A stretch of 64,000 nucleotides of DNA from an uncultured Sphingomonas sp. (GCA_913776045.1 CAJYOI010000020.1:32259-96258); one strand, 5' to 3'. Counted from the stretch's first letter, positions 39,110 through 47,695 are shown. Numbers and translations are program-made. The notes: generated by a model not told the origin, from the letters alone.

Positions 39110-39652
39110 TCACACTCTCGCCAACCACGCCCGCCCGGATGCCTCGAATGACGCGAACGCTTCGCGCGCGGACCCGATTGCCTCGGTTACCCGGAATGGC
39201 GTGTACAATAACTCTTCGAGATCAACCAGTAGCTTGGACCAGAGACCTGTGGGCTGATCCGGATCAAGATAGCTGCGAGGAAAATCGGCCGGCACGTCGC
39301 GGGCCAACATCCGCCCGCCGAGCCGCGATCCTTCCAGCACATAGAGCGCACCGAGCCGCGCCGCATCGCTGGTCAGCGGTGCCACGCGACCTGGCGAGGG
39401 GAGGGGGCGGGAGAGGGCGGCCAGGTCCGCCGCCATCACCGACGCCCGCCGCCGGGCGGGCCAGTCGTCGATCAGCGTGCCGATGCCGCCCTCGTCCAGT
39501 ATCGTTTCCAGCGGCAGCAGCACCGCGGCGTGGGCGCTGAGGAACGCGGCGTAGGACGCGCGATCAGTCAGGTCGAAGCCGCCGAACACCGCGTCCACCG
39601 CGTCATGCGCACCGCGCGTACCGTCGCGCAGGGCGCGATGGACGTCCCTCAA
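39110..39652 (-). CDS. Biliverdin-forming heme oxygenase (BphO type)
   Basis: A heme oxygenase that makes biliverdin for the phytochrome downstream, 180 residues. The proximal heme His is in RDGTRGAHDAVDAVFGGFD, and the distal helix Gly-rich part is ALYVLEGSRLGGRMLAR. It starts TTG 39650-39652, which overlaps the purB stop codon (TTGA); no ATG is available near and no Shine-Dalgarno is visible, so translation should depend on coupling to purB. The gene order purB-bphO-bphP is read on one transcript. Bacterial BphO proteins of this size use ferredoxin or similar donors. Confidence 0.88.
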   Translation of the reverse strand: MRDVHRALRDGTRGAHDAVDAVFGGFDLTDRASYAAFLSAHAAVLLPLETILDEGGIGTLIDDWPARRRASVMAADLAALSRPLPSPGRVAPLTSDAARLGALYVLEGSRLGGRMLARDVPADFPRSYLDPDQPTGLWSKLLVDLEELLYTPFRVTEAIGSAREAFASFEASGRAWLARV

Positions 39653-40959
39653 GCGAACACGCGGTCGAAGATCGTGTCGACGTGGCGCAGATGATAATCG
39701 AGGTCGAACTTCTCTGCGATCGCCTCTGCCGGCAGCGCGGCGGTAACCTCCGGATCGTTCTGCAGCAGGTCGAGCAACGACAGCTCGCCATCGCTCTCCC
39801 AGACCTTCATCGCATTGCGCTGGACGAGGCGATAGCTGTCCTCGCGACTGACGCCCGCCTGGGTCAGGGCCAGCAGCACGCGCTGCGAGTGAACCAGGCC
39901 GCCCATGCGGTCGAGGTTCTTCTGCATCCGCTTCGGGTACACGACCAGCTTGTCGACGACGCCGGTCAGGCGGGCGAGCGCGAAGTCGAGCGTGATCGTT
40001 GCATCGGGGCCGATGTAGCGTTCGACCGACGAGTGGCTGATGTCGCGCTCATGCCACAGCGCGACATTCTCGAGCGCTGGCGTGACATAGCCGCGAACCA
40101 TGCGAGCGAGGCCGGTCAGATTTTCGGTCAGCACCGGGTTGCGCTTGTGCGGCATCGCCGACGACCCCTTCTGGCCCGGCGAGAAATATTCCTCGGCCTC
40201 CAGCACTTCGGTGCGCTGCAGGTGGCGGACTTCGGTCGCCAGACGTTCGATCGACCCGGCGATCACGCCGAGCGTTGCGAAGAACATGGCATGGCGGTCG
40301 CGCGGAATGACCTGGGTGGAGACGGGTTCGACGGTCAGGCCTAGCTTCTCGGCGACATAGGCCTCCACCCGCGGATCGATGTTGGCGAAGGTGCCGACCG
40401 CGCCAGAGATCGCACAGGTCGCGACGTCGGCGCGCGCGGCGAGCAGGCGAGCCTTCGCGCGCGAGAATTCGGCATAGGCCTGCGCCAGCTTCAGGCCGAA
40501 GGTCACCGGCTCGGCATGGATGCCGTGGCTACGGCCGATCGTCGGGGTCAGCTTATGCTCGTACGCGCGGCGCTTGATGGCGTCGAGCAATGCGTCGAGA
40601 TCCGCGATCAGCAGGTCGCTGGCGCGCGCCAGCTGGATCGCCAGACAGGTGTCGAGCACGTCGGACGACGTCATCCCCTGGTGCATGAAGCGCGCCTCGT
40701 CGCCGACCTGTTCGGCGACCCACGTCAGGAAGGCGATGACGTCGTGTTTGGTCACAGCCTCGATCGCGTCGATCGCCGCGACGTCGGTCTCCGGCTTGGT
40801 CGCCCACCAGTCCCACAGCGCCTTCGCCGCCGACTGCGGCACCGTACCCAGATCGGCCAGCGCCTGCGTCGCATGCGCCTCGATCTCGAACCAGATCGCG
40901 AAGCGCGCCTCGGGCGACCAGATCGCGGTCATGTCGGGGCGCGAATAGCGTGGAATCAT
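39649..40959 (-). CDS. purB: Adenylosuccinate lyase
   Basis: Purine synthesis enzyme acting twice: SAICAR to AICAR plus fumarate, and adenylosuccinate to AMP plus fumarate. It has 436 residues, starting MIPRYSRPDMTAIWSPEARF. The fumarase/aspartase family motif GSSAMPHKRNP is present (SPGQKGSSAMPHKRNPVLTE), as are GMTSSDVLDT and TIGRSHGIHAEP with the catalytic His. The first 20 residues and length are typical of the alphaproteobacterial form. The stop overlaps the bphO start. Confidence 0.97.
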   Translation of the reverse strand: MIPRYSRPDMTAIWSPEARFAIWFEIEAHATQALADLGTVPQSAAKALWDWWATKPETDVAAIDAIEAVTKHDVIAFLTWVAEQVGDEARFMHQGMTSSDVLDTCLAIQLARASDLLIADLDALLDAIKRRAYEHKLTPTIGRSHGIHAEPVTFGLKLAQAYAEFSRAKARLLAARADVATCAISGAVGTFANIDPRVEAYVAEKLGLTVEPVSTQVIPRDRHAMFFATLGVIAGSIERLATEVRHLQRTEVLEAEEYFSPGQKGSSAMPHKRNPVLTENLTGLARMVRGYVTPALENVALWHERDISHSSVERYIGPDATITLDFALARLTGVVDKLVVYPKRMQKNLDRMGGLVHSQRVLLALTQAGVSREDSYRLVQRNAMKVWESDGELSLLDLLQNDPEVTAALPAEAIAEKFDLDYHLRHVDTIFDRVFA

Positions 40960-41150
40960 GGGAGCCTCTTCAAACGGTAATGCCGGGACGAGCCGGCCGT
41001 TAGCAGGGACGAGCCGTTCGCGCCAAATCTAAAATTATCGGAACTGTATCCTAAATACATCAGTTGAAGCGAGGTAATCCCGGAAAGCTTCAGTGGCGTG
41101 TCGCTCATTAAGACGGTGCGGCGGGCCCGAACAGAACAGGAGATATTCCG

Positions 41151-41717
41151 ATGCTCAAGACTATTCTTCTTGCGAGTGCGATGGCTGTGACCGCCCCGGC
41201 GATGGCGCAGGATATGCCGCAGCAGACGCCAAAGCCGATCACGACTGCGCCGGCACAGGGCAATACTGTTCCCGCACCGGCCGATTCGACGCCGCAGCAG
41301 AGCCCGACGAATCAGGGTGCCCCGATCGCGGGTGCGCCAGTAACCGACCCGGTACTTACGGAGCAGACCGCAGCCACCGCCACCACGCCGGCTGACCCCG
41401 CGGCGACCACCGCCCCGGCCGAAACGGCTTCCACGACGCCGGCAGTGCCCACGCCGGTCACGGGCGAAAGCCAGATCGCGCAGGTGGTGAGCACCGAATT
41501 TCCGACCTATGACAAGAACGCCGACAAAGCGCTCGATAAGGCGGAGTTCGGCAAGTGGATGGTTGCGCTGAAGTCGGCCAGCGACCCGGCGACGAAGGCG
41601 ACCGATCCTGCCACGAAGAAGTGGGTCGACGGCGCCTTTGCCTCGGCGGACGCAGACAAGTCGAAGACGGTGTCACAGACCGAACTGACGACCTATCTGT
41701 CGAAGAGCGCCGGCTAA
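41151..41717 (+). CDS. Secreted EF-hand protein
   Basis: A periplasmic calcium-binding protein, 188 residues with signal peptide MLKTILLASAMAVTAPAMAQ. A long Pro/Thr/Ala-rich linker (to about 105) precedes two EF-hand loops: DKNADKALDKAEF and DADKSKTVSQTEL, each with Asp at the first position and Glu at the last. The function is unknown; similar small EF-hand proteins are common in sphingomonads. A weak terminator follows. Confidence 0.88.
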   Translation: MLKTILLASAMAVTAPAMAQDMPQQTPKPITTAPAQGNTVPAPADSTPQQSPTNQGAPIAGAPVTDPVLTEQTAATATTPADPAATTAPAETASTTPAVPTPVTGESQIAQVVSTEFPTYDKNADKALDKAEFGKWMVALKSASDPATKATDPATKKWVDGAFASADADKSKTVSQTELTTYLSKSAG

Positions 41718-41741
41718 ACGACCCCTAAGACCGTAGGACAC

Positions 41742-41771
41742 GGCCGCTCGATCTTCGGATCGGGCGGTCGC
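41742..41771. terminator. Hairpin between the convergent EF-hand and thioesterase genes
   Basis: CGGCCGCTCGATC (41742-41754), loop TTCG, GATCGGGCGGTCG (41759-41771), then CTTTCGTT on the plus strand. The T tract is interrupted but the stem is strong. It can serve both genes. Confidence 0.6.
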
Positions 41772-41776
41772 TTTCG

Positions 41777-42187
41777 TTATTCAGTGGCCGCTTTCGGGAA
41801 GAACCGCTCGATCACCTCGCGCGCCAGACGGGCGGGGCGTAGCGTGGTCGCATCGACGCAGCACCAGCTCGACCGCACCTCGGCTAGAACGTCCTCGCCG
41901 CGCCTGATGACGGTTTCATACACCGCACGCGCGCCTTGAACTTTTTCCAGTAGCACCGTCGCGATGACGTCGTCCCCCAGAAAGGTCGGGCGGCGATAGG
42001 TGATCTCGTGTTTCAGCGCGACCCAGAGATGCTGTGCGATCGCGTCAGCCGGGGCTAGCGACCGCCAATGGTCAATCACCGCATCCTGCACCCACTTCAG
42101 ATAGCTGGCGTTGTTGACGTGGCCCATGAAGTCGATGTCTTCGGGTGCGACGTCGATCGGATAGAGATGGGGCGACGGATTGCTCAC
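41777..42187 (-). CDS. Acyl-CoA thioesterase (4-hydroxybenzoyl-CoA thioesterase/YbgC-like)
   Basis: A hotdog-fold thioesterase, 136 residues. The catalytic stretch is EDIDFMGHVNNASYLKWVQD (Asp and the H-V-N-N turn), followed by EITYRRPTFLGDDVIATVLL, as in YbgC and acyl-ACP thioesterase relatives. It probably splits a short or aryl acyl-CoA; the substrate is not readable. The start is ATG 42185-42187 and it is monocistronic. Confidence 0.88.
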   Translation of the reverse strand: MSNPSPHLYPIDVAPEDIDFMGHVNNASYLKWVQDAVIDHWRSLAPADAIAQHLWVALKHEITYRRPTFLGDDVIATVLLEKVQGARAVYETVIRRGEDVLAEVRSSWCCVDATTLRPARLAREVIERFFPKAATE

Positions 42188-42323
42188 ATCAGTGTCAGTA
42201 ACACGGATGCCGTCGGTCGCGCCAGTGTCTGCGTGACCGGCGGCCGCGCCGATCCGACGAAATGTGCCGTCCGATCACCCGGCCAACGACCAGTCGGTCG
42301 AGCCGAAATCCCGCCGATCGCTA

Positions 42324-42352
42324 CATGAACGCAACGTTGTTTCACGTTCATG
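42324..42352. repeat. Short inverted repeat upstream of the glycine-zipper gene
   Basis: CATGAACG (42324-42331) and CGTTCATG (42345-42352) are inverted copies 13 bases apart, inside the AT-rich 232-base intergenic stretch before the gene at 42420. It could be a regulator site; no matching regulator is suggested by the sequence. Confidence 0.35.
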
Positions 42353-42419
42353 CAACCGGAATTAGTTCCCTGTCGTTCCTACCTCACAGGATTTTTCAGG
42401 GACTGAAAGGAGCAGTACA

Positions 42420-42749
42420 ATGCGTAACATGTTTCTGGCGGCTGGTGCCGCAGCACTGTTGGTTCCCGCATCGCTGACCGTGCCGGTCGCGGTCGAGACG
42501 GGCTATTCGAAGGCTGAGGCACAGCGCAACTATCGCTACCGCGAGTGGCGCGGTCGCGACGGTCGCTACTATTGCCGCAAGCCGAATGGCACGACCGGTC
42601 TGGTTGTCGGCGGCGTCGCTGGTGCACTGGTCGGTCGAACGATCGATACCCGCGGCGACCGCACGGTCGGTACGTTGCTCGGCGCCGCAGCCGGTGCAGT
42701 CGCCGGTCGCGAGATCGAGCGGAGCGGCAGCCGTCGCAGCTGCCGCTAA
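42420..42749 (+). CDS. Glycine-zipper 2TM-type surface protein
   Basis: 109 residues with signal peptide MRNMFLAAGAAALLVPASLT. The mature part has a Tyr/Arg-rich piece (NYRYREWRGRDGRYYCRKP) then a glycine zipper, TGLVVGGVAGALVGRTIDTR with TLLGAAAGAVAGREIERSGS, the double Gly-rich hairpin of the 17-kDa-antigen/SlyB-like group. Two cysteines flank the zipper. It probably associates with the outer membrane. GGAG (AAGGAGCAG) precedes the ATG at 42420, and a strong terminator follows 20 bases after the stop. Confidence 0.9.
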   Translation: MRNMFLAAGAAALLVPASLTVPVAVETGYSKAEAQRNYRYREWRGRDGRYYCRKPNGTTGLVVGGVAGALVGRTIDTRGDRTVGTLLGAAAGAVAGREIERSGSRRSCR

Positions 42750-42769
42750 GGCTGAAGGCCTGAGGCTGG

Positions 42770-42803
42770 GGCCGCTCTCTTCGGAGGGCGGCCTTAACCT
42801 TTT
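42770..42803 (+). terminator. Rho-independent terminator of the glycine-zipper gene
   Basis: GGCCGCTCTC (42770-42779), loop TTCG, GAGGGCGGCC (42784-42793), followed by TTAACCTTTT. Confidence 0.75.
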
Positions 42804-42824
42804 CGGGGTTAGGCACGCGGCGCG

Positions 42825-44006
42825 ATGCTGCGCGTACTGACTCTCTCGACGCTGTTTCCCAACGCGTCCGCGCCCAATCTGGGCGTCTTCGTCGAACGCC
42901 AGACGCTCGGTCTGGCCGCGCATCCGAACGTCGACCTGCGCCTTATCGCGCCGATCGGCCTCCCGCCCTGGCCGCTCGACCGGTTGGGCCATTACGCGCC
43001 GCTGGCAAAATTGCCGTTGTGCGAAAGCTGGAAGGGCGTGCCGACGCTCCGACCACGCTTCGTCAACGTGCCGATGACCGCGGGCCGGTTTCACCCTTCC
43101 GCGCTCGTCCGAGCCTTGCGTCCGATTCTGCACGAAGTTCGGCGCGATTTCGCGTTCGATGTGATCGATGCGGAATTCTTCTTTCCCGATGGTCCCGCAG
43201 CCGTGCGCCTCGGTCACGAATTCGACGTGCCGGTCTCGGTCAAGGCGCGTGGGGCCGACATCCATCACTGGGGGCGGAGGGGGCCGACCGCTTCTCAGGT
43301 CGTCGCGGCGGGGCAGGCTGCGGACGGCCTGCTCGCCGTCTCGTCGGCCTTGCGCGACGACATGATTGGGCTGGGAATGCCACGGGATCGCATCGTCGTG
43401 CATCGCACAGGTGTCGATGGTGACCACTTCGCACCACGAGATCGCGTGGCGGAGAAGGCCGCGCTCGGGGTTGCCGGGCCGCTGGTGCTGTCGGTCGGCG
43501 CGCTCATTCCTCGCAAGGGCCACGCCATCGTCATCGACGCGGTCGCACGCCTGCCGGGCACCACGCTGCTGATCGCGGGCGAAGGGCCCGAACGTGCCGC
43601 GCTGGAGTCGCAGATCGCCGCGCTGGGCCTGACCGGCCGCGTCCGCTTGCTGGGCAGCATTGCGCACGACCGCTTGCCCGCGCTGTTTGCTGCCGCCGAC
43701 GTGATGGCGCTGGCCAGTTCGTCGGAGGGGCTGGCCAATGCCTGGGTCGAAGCCTTGTCGAGCGGCACGCCGATCGTCATCACCGCCGCGGGCGGCGCTC
43801 GGGAGACCGTCGATCGCCCGGAGGCGGGGCGGGTGGTCGATCGCACGGCCGCGGCGTTTACGAACGCCATCGCCGATCTGTTGCTGCTGCCCTCCGATCC
43901 CGCCGCTGTCCGCGCCGCGGCGGCACGGTTCAGCTGGCAGGCGAATACCGACCAGCTCTACGCGCATTTGACGGGACTGGTGGAGCGAGCCGGAGTGAAG
44001 AATTAG
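42825..44006 (+). CDS. Glycosyltransferase family 4
   Basis: A GT-B fold glycosyltransferase of 393 residues. The N-terminal donor-like half starts LRVLTLSTLFPNASAPNLGV, and the C-terminal nucleotide-sugar domain shows LVLSVGALIPRKGHAIVIDA, LLIAGEGPER, VRLLGSIAHDRLPALFAAAD and the E-x7-E motif region EGLANAWVEALSSGTPIVIT. This is typical of family 4 (WaaG/RfaG/EpsF-like). The sugar and acceptor are unknown; a cell-surface polysaccharide role is likely. It is separated from the glycine-zipper gene by a terminator, and no other polysaccharide gene is near. Confidence 0.92.
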   Translation: MLRVLTLSTLFPNASAPNLGVFVERQTLGLAAHPNVDLRLIAPIGLPPWPLDRLGHYAPLAKLPLCESWKGVPTLRPRFVNVPMTAGRFHPSALVRALRPILHEVRRDFAFDVIDAEFFFPDGPAAVRLGHEFDVPVSVKARGADIHHWGRRGPTASQVVAAGQAADGLLAVSSALRDDMIGLGMPRDRIVVHRTGVDGDHFAPRDRVAEKAALGVAGPLVLSVGALIPRKGHAIVIDAVARLPGTTLLIAGEGPERAALESQIAALGLTGRVRLLGSIAHDRLPALFAAADVMALASSSEGLANAWVEALSSGTPIVITAAGGARETVDRPEAGRVVDRTAAAFTNAIADLLLLPSDPAAVRAAAARFSWQANTDQLYAHLTGLVERAGVKN

Positions 44007-44013
44007 CTAAGGC

Positions 44014-44388
44014 TCAATCGAGCGGAAAGAGCGCCCCGACGATCTGCCGGCCCTCACCGCGCAACACGCCCCATGCCCGTGCCGCGGCACGGCTGTCCAT
44101 GACCTCGACGCCGATCCCGCGTGCTTCCAGCGCATCGACGAACGCACGGGGCGGATGTTGCAGCGTGGCGCCCGTGCCGAGCAGCAGGAATTCGGGCGCG
44201 GGCTCCAGCGGCAGGACCGGCGCGACGTCGGCATCGGTCAGCGCATTCAGCGTAGGGGGTTTCCAGCCATCGGCGCGCTGGGGCGTAATCAGCAGCGCGC
44301 GATAGACATTGTCGTCGACGCGAAACCCGCCGCCCGAGAAGCCGGAAATCACCGGTCCCGGGACGGCGGAATTGCGGTCCATCTTCAC
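44014..44388 (-). CDS. Mth938-like domain protein (DUF498)
   Basis: A 124-residue protein of the Mth938/NDUFAF3 family: GFSGGGFRVDDNVYRALLIT, FLLLGTGATLQHPPRAFVDA, and ARGIGVEVMDSRAAARAWGV then LRGEGRQIVGALFPLD. The mitochondrial relative assists complex I assembly, and in bacteria the gene very often follows secDF, as here (the start overlaps the secF stop by four bases, 44385-44388). The role in bacteria is unsettled; an assembly factor for inner membrane complexes is a fair guess. Confidence 0.93.
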   Translation of the reverse strand: MKMDRNSAVPGPVISGFSGGGFRVDDNVYRALLITPQRADGWKPPTLNALTDADVAPVLPLEPAPEFLLLGTGATLQHPPRAFVDALEARGIGVEVMDSRAAARAWGVLRGEGRQIVGALFPLD

Positions 44389-45359
44389 GGCAGGTCTTTG
44401 GCCAGCTTGGACTTAGGCGCGGTGCCGTCCGCCTTGGCTTCTGCGGGCAGGAAGCTGTCGGGCTTCAGGCGAAGCCACAGCAGGATCGCAGCCGACACAT
44501 AGACCGACGAGAAAGTGCCGATGACGATGCCGAGCAGCATGGCCGCGGTGAAGCCGAAGATCACGTCCGGACCCAGCACCAGCAACACCGTCAGCACCAG
44601 GCCGATCGACAGGGATGTCGCGACGGTACGGCTCAGCGTTTCGTTGATCGACAGGTTGAGCAGCTCTTCCATGCTCATCTTGCGATACTTGCGCATGTTC
44701 TCGCGGATGCGGTCGTACACGACGATCGTGTCGTTCAGCGAATAGCCGATGATCGTCAGGATCGCGGCGACGACGTTCAGGTCGAATTCGAGCTGGGTCA
44801 GCGCGAAGAAACCGAGCGTGAGCGCCACATCGTGGAACAGCGCGAAGAGGGCGCCGACACCGAATTGCCATTCGAAGCGGAACCAGATGTACATCGCGAT
44901 CGCGATCATCGCGAGCGCCAAGCTGGTCGCGCCGGTGCGGAACAGTTCCTGACTGACCTTGCCCGACACGCTCTGGACCGCGCCGACGGTGGCGCCGGGG
45001 TAGTTCTTCTCGACCGTATCCTTGATCGCGGTCGCCGCACGGTCGGCGGCGGTGGCATCGGCATCGTCGGGCAGGGGGGTGCGGATCGCGACTTCGCGGT
45101 CGTTGCCGAACCGCTGAATGGTCGCTTCACCGACGCCCAGCGCCTCGATCCGCTCGCGCAGTTGCGGGATGTCGACCGGCTGCTGGAAGCTGACGCGAAC
45201 GGACTGGCCGCCGACGAAGTCGACGCCCAGGTTGAAGCCGTTGATGAAGCACAGCGCGATCGACGCGACGATCAGGCCGATCGACAGCGCCATGGCCACG
45301 GTCCGATACTTCAGGAACGCGATGTTGGTGTTGTCGGGGACGAGTTTTAGCGGGCGCAT
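44385..45359 (-). CDS. secF: Protein-export membrane protein SecF
   Basis: The SecDF proton-driven accessory for Sec translocation, 324 residues with six TM segments. The characteristic motifs FKVGVDF-like NLGVDFVGGQSVRV, FEWQFGVGALFALFHDVALT, IGYSLNDTIVVYDRIRENMR and the SLSIGLVLT region are present. The Asp/Arg of D-T-I-V-V-Y-D-R are those of proton transfer. It starts ATG 45357-45359, 138 bases behind secD, with a large inverted repeat in the gap. Confidence 0.97.
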   Translation of the reverse strand: MRPLKLVPDNTNIAFLKYRTVAMALSIGLIVASIALCFINGFNLGVDFVGGQSVRVSFQQPVDIPQLRERIEALGVGEATIQRFGNDREVAIRTPLPDDADATAADRAATAIKDTVEKNYPGATVGAVQSVSGKVSQELFRTGATSLALAMIAIAMYIWFRFEWQFGVGALFALFHDVALTLGFFALTQLEFDLNVVAAILTIIGYSLNDTIVVYDRIRENMRKYRKMSMEELLNLSINETLSRTVATSLSIGLVLTVLLVLGPDVIFGFTAAMLLGIVIGTFSSVYVSAAILLWLRLKPDSFLPAEAKADGTAPKSKLAKDLP

Positions 45360-45374
45360 ATCAGTTCACACTCC

Positions 45375-45473
45375 CCGTTCGCCCTGAGCTTGTCGAAGGG
45401 CTGTCCTTCTTCGATTCGTCGGCGATGCCGCACGAAGAAACGGACAGGGCTCCGACAGGCTCAGCCCGAACGG
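45375..45473. repeat. Long imperfect inverted repeat between secD and secF
   Basis: The left arm from CCGTTCGCCCTGAGCTTGTC (45375 on) and the right arm ending CAGGCTCAGCCCGAACGG (45473) are imperfect reverse complements over about 40 bases. Several differences are compensatory (CCC/GGG against GGG/CCC), so the RNA hairpin is preserved. It contains the CTGAGCTTGTCGAAGG word found in dispersed repeats of sphingomonad genomes. The position inside the operon could lower secF relative to secD. Confidence 0.75.
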
Positions 45474-45497
45474 ATTTGGGGAGACCGTCGTAGGTCA

Positions 45498-47096
45498 TTA
45501 GATGTTGATCGACTTCGGCCGGTTGCGCTTCAACCAGCCGGCGACGAGCAGGCGGGTGAAGGTGACACCGGTGAAGACGGACGTGACGATGCCGATCGCG
45601 AGCACGACCGCGAAGCCGCGGACGGGTCCGGAGCCGAACACGAACATGATGACCGCCGAAATGACGTTGGTCAGGTTCGCGTCGAAGATCGCGCGGCTGG
45701 CTTCCTTGTAGCCGACCTCGACCGCGGGCAGCGCCGCGCGGCCGCGGATGCGCTGTTCCTCACGGATGCGTTCGTTGATCAGCACGTTGGCGTCGACCGC
45801 CGCACCGATCGTCAGAACGAAGCCGGCGATACCCGGCAGCGTCAGCGTTGCGTTGAACAGCGCCATCAGCCCGAGGATCATGACCGCGTTTACCAGCAGC
45901 GCGGCGGTCGTGTAGACGCCGAACCGCAGATAGGTGGCGATCATGAAGAGGATGAGGGCGACCGAGCCGACGACGCCGGCCAGGATACCCTTGTCGATCG
46001 AATCCTGACCAAGTTCGGCCGAGATCGAGCTTTCCTGCACGACCTTCAGGTCGACCGGCAGCTTGCCAGAACGCAACGCGATGGCGAGCTCGTTCGCCGT
46101 CTCGACGGTGAAGCCACCGCCCGAGATGGTCGCGACGCCACCGAGGATCGCGGTATTGATGTTCGGCGCGGAAATCACCTGATTGTCGACGATGATCGCG
46201 AACGGCTTGCCGACGTTTTCCTGCGTGACGCGTGCGAAGCGGCGACCGCCTTCGCCATTGAACGTCAGCGTGACGTCAGGCTGGCCGTTCTGGTCGTAGG
46301 TCTGCTTGGCGTCCGCGATCTGGTCGCCCGAGATGACTGTCGAGCGCTTCACCGCGATCGCGCCGCCGCCGTTTGCATAGGGCAGGACCTGGCTGCCGAT
46401 CGGCGCCTGGCCGCGCTGAACGTCCTGCGGGTTGGCGGCGAGGTCAACCAGCTTGAACTCCAGCTTCGCGGTCTTGCCGATCAGCGCCTTCAACTGCTCG
46501 GGATCCTTCAGACCCGGCACTTCGACGACGATGCGGTTCGACCCTTCGCGGACGATGTTCGGTTCGCGCGTGCCGAGCGCGTTGATGCGCTTGCCGACGA
46601 TCTCGCGCGCGTCGTTCATCGCGGTGTCGATCGCCTGGTTGATGCCGGCCGCGGTCGGCTTCATCACGAAGCGGTTGGTATCGACGACCGAGATGTCCCA
46701 GTCGCGCTGACCGGTCATGCCGGCGCCGGTGGTCATCGGCAGCAGGCGTTCGCGCGCTGCATCGACCTGCGAGCTGTCCCGCACGACGAACGACAGCTGG
46801 CCGTCACGCGTCGAGATGTCGCCGATGTTGATCCGCGGCGTGGCGCGGCGCATTTCGGTCTGGATCTGCTCGCGCATCGCCTCGATCCGGGCGTTGGCGA
46901 CGTCCTTCGTGTCCGCCTCCAACAGGATGTAGCTGCCGCCGGCGAGGTCGAGGCCGAGGTTGATGACCGGCTGCGGAATCCAGCCCGGCCATTTCGCGCG
47001 GGCGCTCTCGGGCACCAGGCTCGGCACGGCGAGCAGGGTGCAGAAGGCGATCGTGGCCCAGACCAGCCAGACCTTCCACTTTGGAAAATCGAGCAT
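45498..47096 (-). CDS. secD: Protein translocase subunit SecD
   Basis: 532 residues, with the first TM MLDFPKWKVWLVWATIAFCT, the large periplasmic P1 domain carrying LDLAGGSYILLEAD, IRVEVPGLKDPEQ-like VVEVPGLKDPEQLKALIGKT, and the C-terminal RND-type TM bundle with TIGAAVDANVLINERIREE and ALPAVEVGYKEASRAIFDAN. With SecF it uses proton flow to pull proteins out of the Sec channel. Its ATG (47094-47096) overlaps the yajC stop, so yajC-secD-(repeat)-secF-Mth938 form one run. Confidence 0.97.
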   Translation of the reverse strand: MLDFPKWKVWLVWATIAFCTLLAVPSLVPESARAKWPGWIPQPVINLGLDLAGGSYILLEADTKDVANARIEAMREQIQTEMRRATPRINIGDISTRDGQLSFVVRDSSQVDAARERLLPMTTGAGMTGQRDWDISVVDTNRFVMKPTAAGINQAIDTAMNDAREIVGKRINALGTREPNIVREGSNRIVVEVPGLKDPEQLKALIGKTAKLEFKLVDLAANPQDVQRGQAPIGSQVLPYANGGGAIAVKRSTVISGDQIADAKQTYDQNGQPDVTLTFNGEGGRRFARVTQENVGKPFAIIVDNQVISAPNINTAILGGVATISGGGFTVETANELAIALRSGKLPVDLKVVQESSISAELGQDSIDKGILAGVVGSVALILFMIATYLRFGVYTTAALLVNAVMILGLMALFNATLTLPGIAGFVLTIGAAVDANVLINERIREEQRIRGRAALPAVEVGYKEASRAIFDANLTNVISAVIMFVFGSGPVRGFAVVLAIGIVTSVFTGVTFTRLLVAGWLKRNRPKSINI

Positions 47097-47434
47097 CAGT
47101 CGTTGGCCGGCTTGCCGCCCAGCGGCGTGACTTCGGCGATGGTCGCCTTGACGATCTTCACGCGGACGTTCGCTGCCACTTCGACCTCGACCAAAGTCTC
47201 CTCGACCTTGGTCACCTTACCGACCATGCCGCCGGCGGTGACGACGGTGTCGCCCTTCTTCACCGCCTGGATCGACGCCTGCAACGCCTTCATCCGCTTC
47301 TGCTGCGGACGAATCATCAGGAAATAGAAGACGACGAAGATCAGGACGAGCGGCGCGATCGATACGATCGAGGCGAGACCGCTATCGGCGGCGGCGCCAC
47401 CGGCGGCTTGAGCATGGGCTGCGGGAATGAACAT
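47096..47434 (-). CDS. yajC: Preprotein translocase subunit YajC
   Basis: A 112-residue membrane protein of the SecDF-YajC complex. One TM (LASIVSIAPLVLIFVVFYFL) is followed by MIRPQQKRMKALQASIQAVK and KGDTVVTAGGMVGKVTKVEE, the family signature. First gene of the sec run; the extended C-terminus is usual for alphaproteobacteria. Confidence 0.96.
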   Translation of the reverse strand: MFIPAAHAQAAGGAAADSGLASIVSIAPLVLIFVVFYFLMIRPQQKRMKALQASIQAVKKGDTVVTAGGMVGKVTKVEETLVEVEVAANVRVKIVKATIAEVTPLGGKPAND

Positions 47435-47618
47435 GGCTCTCGATTTTCTTGAGGGGCGACAGGACGGCGCCCGGCCGGCACATGGGGCGTTCCGCTAACA
47501 AAGTGAAGCGACGCGCGCAACTTTTGGCACGCACGCCCACGCCACGCTTGCATCGGCGGACAAGCGGGCTTAGAGGCCGCGCCTTCGGACGCAGGCAGCA
47601 ATTGCCGGCGTCCCCGGT

Positions 47619-47695
47619 CGGGGCGTAGCGCAGCCTGGTAGCGCATCACACTGGGGGTGTGGGGGTCGCAGGTTCGAATCCTGTCGCCCCGACCA
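47619..47695 (+). tRNA. tRNA-Pro (GGG)
   Basis: A 77-nt cloverleaf: acceptor CGGGGCG/CGCCCCG, D arm GCGC...GCGC with the GCCTGGTA loop, anticodon stem TCACA/TGTGG around CTGGGGG (anticodon GGG), T arm CGCAGG-TTCGAAT-CCTGTC, discriminator A, CCA encoded. Confidence 0.95.

Noticed and set aside
41040-41070. GGAAC followed about 18 bases later by GTTG, suggesting an EcfG stress promoter before the EF-hand gene.
   Set aside because: The -10 half and spacing do not fit GGAAC-N16/17-CGTT.
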